From Otatea glauca (Eukaryota; Streptophyta; Magnoliopsida; Poales; Poaceae), in assembly GCA_036346275.1 (NCBI GenBank), contig CM070713.1:62801567-62865566 (forward strand): a stretch of 64,000 nt of DNA, written 5' to 3'. The translations under genes were made by a program, and so were the position numbers. The notes below the pieces were generated by a model that searched no databases, was not told where the DNA came from, and worked only from the letters and a program-made list of their open reading frames with translations. Shown here one piece after another: positions 57,320 to 64,000 of this stretch (positions within the stretch are counted from its first letter, which is position 1; the number at the start of each line of letters is the position of its first letter).

Positions 57320-58743
57320 ATGACTCACAAGAAGCATTCTCAAAATCAAAAAAATTTATTTTTCAAAATTTCACATGATTTACAAGGAATATCAATTTTC
57401 TTTTTCAGTTCTACACAAGAGTCACAGTTATCATCTTTTTTACTAGTGGAAGAAAGAAGCACATCATATTCCAATTTTAATGCTTTATACTTCTTAATCA
57501 ATGCTTTTGAAATTCTTTCTTGTGCACGAAAAGCTTCAAAAATTTCAGACTTTGTTACCTCACATCATATTCCAATTTTAATGCTTTATACTTCTTAATC
57601 AATGCTTTTGAAATTCTTTCTTGTGCACGAAAAGCTTCAAAAATTTCAGACTTTGTTACCTCATTGTCGTCGTCGGTGTCGTCATCATCGTCGTCCTCAT
57701 TATCCATGTTCTTCCCCATGAGACAAAGATCAGCAATATCATCATCATCCTTTCCAAGACATGCCAATGGATCATCCTCATCGCTGTTACTTGAAAGATC
57801 AAGCTCCTCCGCCATCTTCAAAAATGCCTTATGAAGTACTTGTTTCATCTTCTTACCTGAAAAATTACTTTTGCGAAAAGAGCTAGACTTCTTGTTAGTA
57901 AGCTTGGGACAATCACTTTTATAATGATCAAATTCATCGCACTCAAAGCATTGTATATCATTAACACTTCTTCCTTTTCGAAAACCTTTTTCATTATTCT
58001 TCGAAAAATTTGTTCTTAAGGCTTTGTTTACTCTTTTAGACAGAAGTGAGAGCTCATCAAAATCCATATCATCAATATCTTTTTCCTTTTCAACAGTAGC
58101 TAAAGCAATGGAAGTATCATTAGAACGATCATTATTAACTTGACTCATACTCATCTTATATGTCATCAATGAACCAACTAAAGAGTCTAGTTTCAAAGAG
58201 CTCAATTTCTTAGACTCATTTATTGCCGTCACTTTAACATGCCAAATTTTTTGATCTATAGACCTAAGCAATTTTCTACATTGATCTTCTTGTGAGAGCA
58301 CCTTTTCTAGGGCAAAAAGTTTATTAACAAGTTCATTAAAGTGTGTACCAAAATCCTTAATTGTCTCCCTAGGGTTCATCTTGAATAGCTCATACTCATG
58401 TGTGTACATTTCAATTTTAGCATTTTTAACTTCATTGGTACCTTCATGAATAATCTCTAAAGAATGCCAAATTTCATGAGCGGTTATCAATGTAGAAATT
58501 CTACTAAACTCATCTCTAGACAATGCACCATAAAAATAACTCATAGCTTTTTGATTCAAAGTGTAAAGCTCCTTTTCTTCCTTAGTGATGATATTTTCAG
58601 GTTTTACATTTTCTTAGCTACAATTTCCCACAATTCATACCCTTGGGATTTTAAAAATGACTCCATGCGAACTTTTCAATAAGGTAATCATCACCACTAA
58701 AAACAGGAGGTTTAGACAAAGAAAAAGATGCAACATGCGCCAT
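57320..58743 (-). pseudogene. Truncated copia gag with CCHC zinc knuckle
   Basis: Capsid protein remnant. It starts at 58743 (MAHVASFSLSKPPVFSGDDY), shifts frame near 58680-58640 and continues from 58559 as a 334-codon open frame. The UBN2-type gag core (about 58500-58150) has EIWHSLEIIHEGTNEVK-like wording. The zinc knuckle CFECDEFDHYKSDC lies near 57945. An acidic Asp-rich tract follows (57660-57720). The C-terminal part includes a 101-bp tandem duplication (57460-57560 and 57561-57661), which shifts the frame. Protease, integrase and RT are missing. Confidence 0.88.
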
Positions 58744-58794
58744 GCTTTTTAATTGTTAAATTAAATCTAAAGCAAATCCCTCTCTGATACCAAT

Positions 58795-60030
58795 TGTTGG
58801 ATCGAGGCGCACCAAGAGGGGGTGAATTGGTGCAAGCTAACACCTAAAATTATATTTTTACTGTCTTTTACTAATTCTGAAAATTAATAAAATATTGATC
58901 AAACTTAAAGAATCAATTAGGATAAATAATCTAAAATCACAGAAGAAAAACTATATAACCAATCAAGCAGCAGTAGCTTCCAATTGACACAGTATGTATG
59001 TTGTATTTAAGCATGTCATCTTGTCAAATCAATTCACCACTGTTGATAGCTAGTTATATTAATCTCACGTACTGGAACATGCAGAATTCACTGGATTTAA
59101 TCTAGCTAGCACTATCTTCTTCCTCTACTTCTCTGCAAGGGTAACAATGCTTGAGAGTTGAGATTCCTTTCACCTGCTGGTCGATACCTTTTTACCTGCA
59201 GCACACGTCGCGTCAGGAGCAGCCAAGTACTGTCGCCTATTGCAGCTGCGCCTGAAACTTCAGCACATCACGTCGCTCGTCTTCTTTCTGCTCTGCTGCT
59301 CTCACTTCGAATTTTTCTTTTTCCGCAGCCGCTTTTTCTCTTCTGATATTACGCCGCCGCAAAGCCTCACGGAGTCCCTCTCCTCTGGCCTTCTATCTCT
59401 CTGTTTTTGTGCGACTCCCCCAAAAAACCAGGAGACACCTCCTCCTATTTATACTCAGCAAACCCTAACTTCTTATCTCTACTCATCTACGTGCATATAT
59501 ATCCACTGGCCCAATTACACATGGTCCATACATGCACATACAATCCAAAACTCACACATGCATGCGTAGCCGCTCTCACGTGACTCACTCGATTGCACGA
59601 CCCACTGACCGCTACACTGCGTCATCTGTCTGCGTAGACCTCTACGCGTCCCGTCTCATTGCACATGTGTCCTTCGCGTGCTACGCCTCCTGCACCTGCG
59701 ATCTCGTGTGCCACCTGCACCTCTGCGACCTCGCGTGATGTGCTTGCACCTCTGCGACCTTCGCTTGTGCTGCTCTCGGACTACGCGCCACTTGTGCGGT
59801 TTCTCTCTGACCTGCAGTGTACGTCCATCTCGCATGCCTACGCTGCAACGTGCATCTCGCGTCTCTGCGTTGCACTTCTTGTTGCCTGCGCTGCATCTTC
59901 TGTCACAAATAAAACAACCGCTCACAGTTTCTTGTTCTATAACAAATATTGTTGTCTATAAATCATCACACATATATTATATTATTGTCAAATTAATCAT
60001 CACATATAAAAATCACAAATAAAATTAACA
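58795..60030 (-). repeat. 5' LTR of the copia deletion derivative (1236 bp)
   Basis: TGTT...AACA ends on the minus strand. Its last 170 bases (58795-58965) are about 90% identical to 57139-57310, the surviving piece of the other LTR. The open frames at 59158-60022 are LTR sequence, not genes. Confidence 0.88.
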
Positions 60031-60099
60031 CTCTTCATGCTGGAGCTGTCGAATCTATTCTCTTCCTTGCATTTCAGCCTGTATATGGCATTGTTCCCC

Positions 60100-60990
60100 T
60101 GAGATAAAAATTGATCTTCAGATTGACAACTTTCGGCCTAAAGTTGTAGCACCGACTGTGTTTGTAGTTGTCGTTCTCCTATAGGTGTCATGTTGGTTCC
60201 TGTGAAGCTCCAGGCGATTAGGCAAAAATGCAAGTCGGATAAGAGATCTCTCAGGATCGGCATGTAGTACGTAATCAGTATTTTGTGTCCCACTGCTCTT
60301 TGCCCCTGCCATTTGTCGATTGGTCACATCCTGTAAGGTGAGATTGAAAATTGTTTGTATGGTTTGATAACGGTTGTTAAAATTTCTGCCATTCATTTCT
60401 TTCCAAATGTTTCAGAGCACATATATTATGATTCCATCTAATTTCTTACGATGCCGCGTAGGAATGTTTTGGCGGATCGCGTGCCACTAGGAAGAAGGCG
60501 ATGTTTCACCGCCAAACATGTGAGCCGGTGATGGTCGTATGTGTTTCCATTGGAAGACCCTGTGCCATATCTGTTTCACGTAGGGCCAGAGTAGCAGCAA
60601 ATGAATAGCTGATTCTGGATTCGATCCACATAGGGGACAAATGGTACAATGAGGCCAACCTCTCGCAACCAATCTGTCGGCTGTTAGAATCCTTTGTTAG
60701 ACAAGGAGCCATGTGAAGAACTTGCAACTGTTTTCGTGTTAGCTTGCCAAATGATTTTATAGTTGTGATATACCAACAATCCATGTAATTGCGCCCTATA
60801 TGCTGTCTTCATTAAAAATTCTCCATCTGTCGTCCATCGCCAAGCGATGTCATTCTGTATTTAGGTATTCATTCATCCAAATATTGGTCCGAGGGATCAT
60901 TGTCCATTCATGCGCACGGTATATATGCTGTATGTGCTGGGTGTCAAGCCTGAGTACAAGATCAAGGCATCAAGCAAGGGTTGATATATC
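60100..60990 (-). mobile_element. LINE ORF2 3' fragment (zf-RVT region)
   Basis: On the minus strand the pieces read DIAWRWTTDGEFLMKTAYRA (about 60850-60795), then VARGWPHCTICPLCGSNPES (about 60670-60610), the zinc-binding zf-RVT domain at the end of plant LINE ORF2, and then IWKEMNGRNFNNRYQTI (about 60405-60350). Frameshifts separate the pieces. The reverse transcriptase core is not present. No poly-A tail or target duplication was found. Confidence 0.75.
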
Positions 60991-61550
60991 ATGACTGCAC
61001 CAGTGATCTACGGCAGCGTGGGTTGAGGTTCTTTCAAGGACCAGACCAGAATTGGTATCTGCAACTGCAAATGTGACTGGAGAAGGACTGGGTTACTATT
61101 GCTCTAATGGATCGTTCCGATGGGCCAAACCGGCAAGCCCTTCAAAAGATGAAATATTCGTTGATATCTCTGAAAATTGTTTGCTAGTTTGGCTTAAGCA
61201 TAGTACTTAGCATGTTGCTCATCGGAGCCTATTTTTCTTCCCAGCAGGTCTCGTTGCTGCTGACGAATCTTGGGAGTCATTTCATCTCATCATAGTTCAG
61301 GTTTTGAGGATGCTACCTTTTCAGATATACACGCCATTCTGGCCAATACTTGGAAGATAATGCGTGTCAAAAGCTTTTTTCTTCTAAACATCATGGTTTT
61401 AATCCAGTGTATAGGAAGTTCTTTGTTCAAGGCCCGTTTGGGGAACATGCTCTCTCGAGGAATTCTGGAGGATAAATTTCTGTGTTTCAGGTGAAATTCT
61501 TTTGTACCTAGCATGACCATTCCTTAGATCATGTCTAGACTTTAGAACAT
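60991..61550. other. Intergenic DNA, no gene recognised
   Basis: Possibly more LINE-derived sequence at its left edge. The open frames at 61270-61520 occur on both strands and match nothing known. Confidence 0.35.
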
Positions 61551-61552
61551 AA

Positions 61553-63010
61553 CTAGTAAGGTGGCCCGCGCACTTATGCGTGCATCATTCTTAAACATGC
61601 GATTTTGCCTTTTAGAAAATAGATCGTTGCAGAACTCTATTTATGATATTTTAATATTATATATTATAGGAGAGAATATACTCACTCTGTTTGCCAATAC
61701 ATGTCAAATGTTCCCAAAACTTTCTTCCTTAAATACTGACATAGCAGAAAAAAAATGTAGCATAACTAACATTTTTCATTTGTATCATCATCTCTTAATT
61801 TCATTATTGCAATGCTTATCTCTTTTTTAAGTACTTCTTTTTAATGCACATCACATTGCTTATACCGGAATAGCCGAGCGAACACATGTCGAAGTATCAT
61901 TCTCTTAATCCCTCCAATAAGTGAAGGTCCACCAAATAAAGAGACATAATATTTTCTTTTTTAAAATTTTTTTAGCACATTTTATATTTTCTTAATGACT
62001 GTAAAAATCTATCATCGACTTTTATTACATAACAGTTAATAATTTATATATACAAATCAAATTCCTTATCTTATTTTTTTCTCGAATTAGCATATTTCTA
62101 GAATTTTAATTCTGAATAAAACAAAAAAATTATATTTTTCACTTAGTATGGAAATTTAAAAATTCATAATTTCCTTTTCTTTTTATTCTTCTATTTTTTT
62201 TGTTAATTTATTTAATTTTGAATTTTAGTTTTATCTTATAATTTGTATACAAATATAATTTTCCATCTAATTTTTATTCTGAATTTTAACTATGTACAGA
62301 TCTTAATTTAGAGTTTGTATGAAAATCAAATGACTAATTTTATTTTATTTTTTATTCATAATTTATGTTTAATTATCATTGTTATTTTTTATTTAATTTC
62401 GCATATCAATTTTAGGTTAAAATTCCTATACAAATTTAACTGCTATTTTTTTTCTCTGAATTTCGGCTATGTACATGTTTTAAATTGAAGTTTGTATGAA
62501 AGTTAAATGGATGTTACCTTTTATGTTTTATTCCGAAATTCTGTTATTTGTTGTTGTACTTGGTAAGGAGTTCATATGAAAGTTCCTTTTATTTTTTATT
62601 CAGAATTTCTTTTATTTTTTATTGTACTTGGTATGTACTCTTTCTTCTAATTTAAGCCGCTAATTTGATTATTATTTTTTATTTAATTTTGAATATTATT
62701 TTTAGGTTAGAATTCATATACAAATCTAACTGCTAATTTTTATTCTAAAATTTAGCTATGTATGGGTTTAAATTTGGAATTCATATGAAAATCAAATGGC
62801 TTTGTTTTTTACTTTTTATTTTGAATTTATGTTATTTTTTATTGTAATTGGCACTGACTCTTTTTTTTAATCTAAGCCGTTATAACTCGAGTCCACTAGA
62901 TAGATGGTTAGATGTTTTTCTTTAAATAATAACATTCAACTGTACTATAGTTTAACTTAGTTAGGGTGTACCGTATTAAAGGTTAGATGCTTTTTTTTTG
63001 AGAATTTCTA
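61553..63010 (-). mobile_element. Helitron-like AT-rich repeat, copy 2
   Basis: Second copy of the repeat at 26769-27952. On the minus strand it ends GCGCGGGCCACCTTACTAG followed by T. A small stem (CGCATAAGTGCG) lies 12 bases before CTAG, as in Helitron 3' ends. The interior has several tandem-like phrases (TTTTTATTCTGAATTT, TTCATATGAAAATCAAATG). No RepHel coding sequence. The 5' end is approximate. Confidence 0.45.
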
Positions 63011-63059
63011 GTCTATTTCTTTTTTTAGCAACTCTAAAAGATATTCCGAGCTTTTAACG

Positions 63060-63680
63060 TAGAGATCAGCTAACCAACCATATATTGTTGGAATTGTTTT
63101 CAACAGTATAGGAGTGTTTCATCTAGTTTCAATGGGTTCTATCTATATTTTTCAGGTTTTAGCAAGTTTCAAAGGAGTTTCAAGTGGGTTTTTTTTGTAA
63201 GGTTCCAATGTGTTTCAACAAATTTGGATGGGTTTGAAATGTGAAACTGTAAGTTTTTTCCAGTTTCATATTTGAAATTTGATTAAAAAGGAGTTTCAAA
63301 AAAATTCAACCAAGTTTCAAAATAGAGGGGACTAGAGAATGATATACCGTTGCAATGTTATAGAAATAGGTTTCACGAAGTTTCAGGTTCTATGACAACA
63401 TTTGAAAAGTTTCATGTTTCAGCAAGTTTCGCATGTTTCTAGAAGTTTCCAAAAGATTTCAAGTAACTTTCGAACCAAAATTTCAATGAGGTTCAATATT
63501 TGAACCTCAAGTTTTAACAAGTTTCATTCATAGAGCTATAAGAAAATTTTAACAGGTTTCAATCGAAAGTTTCAAGAGGTTTAAATAAGTTTCAACTAAA
63601 AAGATTCAAGAAATTTCCACAGGTTTCAACAAATTTCCCCAAAAAGTTTTAAGAAGTTTCAGTATGTCTATCGAAAAAAA
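63060..63680. repeat. Degenerate GTTTCAA array
   Basis: About 600 bases of irregular GTTTCAACAAGTTTCA-like units, the reverse-complement wording of the array at 50165-50860. It is followed to the window end (63690-64000) by C-rich sequence without a recognisable gene, much as GC-richer DNA flanks the other array. Confidence 0.75.
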
Positions 63681-64000
63681 TCAAACAAGAGCAAAATCCA
63701 GAAATGCTCACCTATGATGCGGGACTGCTCGTTGTAGTTGCTTCATGCCCATCGGGACGTTGTGGCGGTTGGCCTTTTCGCTTGCCACTGAGCTCACCCC
63801 TCCCCCCTCTCTTTGGTCCCTAGGCCGTTATGGTTGCTCTATTCCCACGGGCTAGCGAGCTCACCTCTAGTCGCCCCTCCTACTTGTGTCACTTCGGCCT
63901 TGCCTGCTCCTCGCTCCACCCCTTTCCGCTCGCCATGTGCTGTTGTACCCCATCGTGCTAGACCGTGGACTCCTATGTGCTTGCAACTACTCGTAGCACC
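63681..64000. other. C-rich sequence at the window edge, no gene recognised
   Basis: Contains CTCACCCCTCCCCCCTCTC and CTCGCTCCACCCCTTTCCGC. It may be the continuation of the repeat element that carries the GTTTCAA array. It runs off the window. Confidence 0.35.

Larger units (their letters stand above)
57139..60030 (-). mobile_element. Ty1/copia deletion derivative, TSD CTCTT
   Basis: Read on the minus strand. A full 5' LTR (60030-58795, TGTT...AACA) is followed by a primer-binding site TGGTATCAGAGAG (58792-58780), matching initiator tRNA-Met use. Then comes a gag remnant (58743-57320), then only the last 170 bases or so of a 3' LTR (about 57310-57139). The 5-bp repeat CTCTT flanks the whole (57134-57138 and 60031-60035). 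All of pol and most of the 3' LTR are deleted. Confidence 0.9.

Noticed and set aside
1..64000. CRISPR array, bacterial operon, phage or organelle insertion
   Set aside because: No spaced identical repeats with unique spacers, no Shine-Dalgarno-led gene strings and no organelle gene sequence recognised. All regular repeats belong to transposon ends, LTRs or microsatellites.

Overview
This is nuclear DNA from a grass (Poaceae, probably panicoid). The evidence is two intron-containing plant genes with GC-rich first exons, in a matrix of nested chromovirus and copia LTR retrotransposons, CACTA elements that carry Ulp1-type protease genes, Stowaway and hAT MITEs, and LINE and Helitron-like debris. 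There are no bacterial operons, CRISPR arrays or rRNA genes. The species cannot be fixed from the sequence alone.

Layout. 1-1.76 kb: no gene recognised. 1.87-8.30 kb: 5'-truncated Tekay-like Ty3/gypsy chromovirus (RT-RNase H-integrase-chromodomain, then its 3' LTR). Its LTR is cut at 8303 by a minus-strand SIRE-like copia element. That copia LTR (8303-15370) was itself split by a complete 5.35-kb solo gypsy LTR (9789-15135, TSD CCGAT). The copia internal region was then split by a 6.0-kb CACTA element (15982-21974, TSD TCA). 22.0-30 kb: low-copy DNA, a 1.4-kb non-autonomous CACTA with about 180-bp tandem repeats (TSD AAG), an AT microsatellite, a hAT MITE (TSD CTTTGCAC) and a Helitron-like repeat. 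30.0-39.1 kb: a larger CACTA with two decayed genes (TNP2-type transposase; Transposase_24/DUF8039/Ulp1), an internal promoter-like block and a LINE fragment, but no recognisable left end. 39.1-43.1 kb: AT-rich DNA with two MITEs and a tRNA-derived SINE-like piece.

Host genes. 43.15-48.56 kb holds a group IIc WRKY gene of the WRKY12 type: four exons, with the WRKY domain split by a 4.48-kb intron full of repeats. 54.16-56.16 kb holds a P/U-type cyclin (CYCP4-like) of two exons. Both are on the plus strand and look intact. WRKY12-type proteins are known regulators of secondary-wall formation and flowering; P-type cyclins partner CDKs. Nothing here shows that the two work together; they are simply neighbours.

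56.2-64 kb: a copia deletion derivative with TSD CTCTT (57139-60030), the 3' part of a LINE ORF2 (minus strand), a second Helitron-like copy, and a degenerate GTTTCAA array. The same kind of array, on the opposite strand, lies at 50.15-50.86 kb.

No clearly new biological system was found. The most notable points are two CACTA elements each carrying a Ulp1-like protease gene (one with its active-site residues, one with Asp replaced by Asn), a CACTA whose left and right subterminal arrays have different repeat units and whose right array folds into a large palindrome, and the composite structure of the second CACTA.
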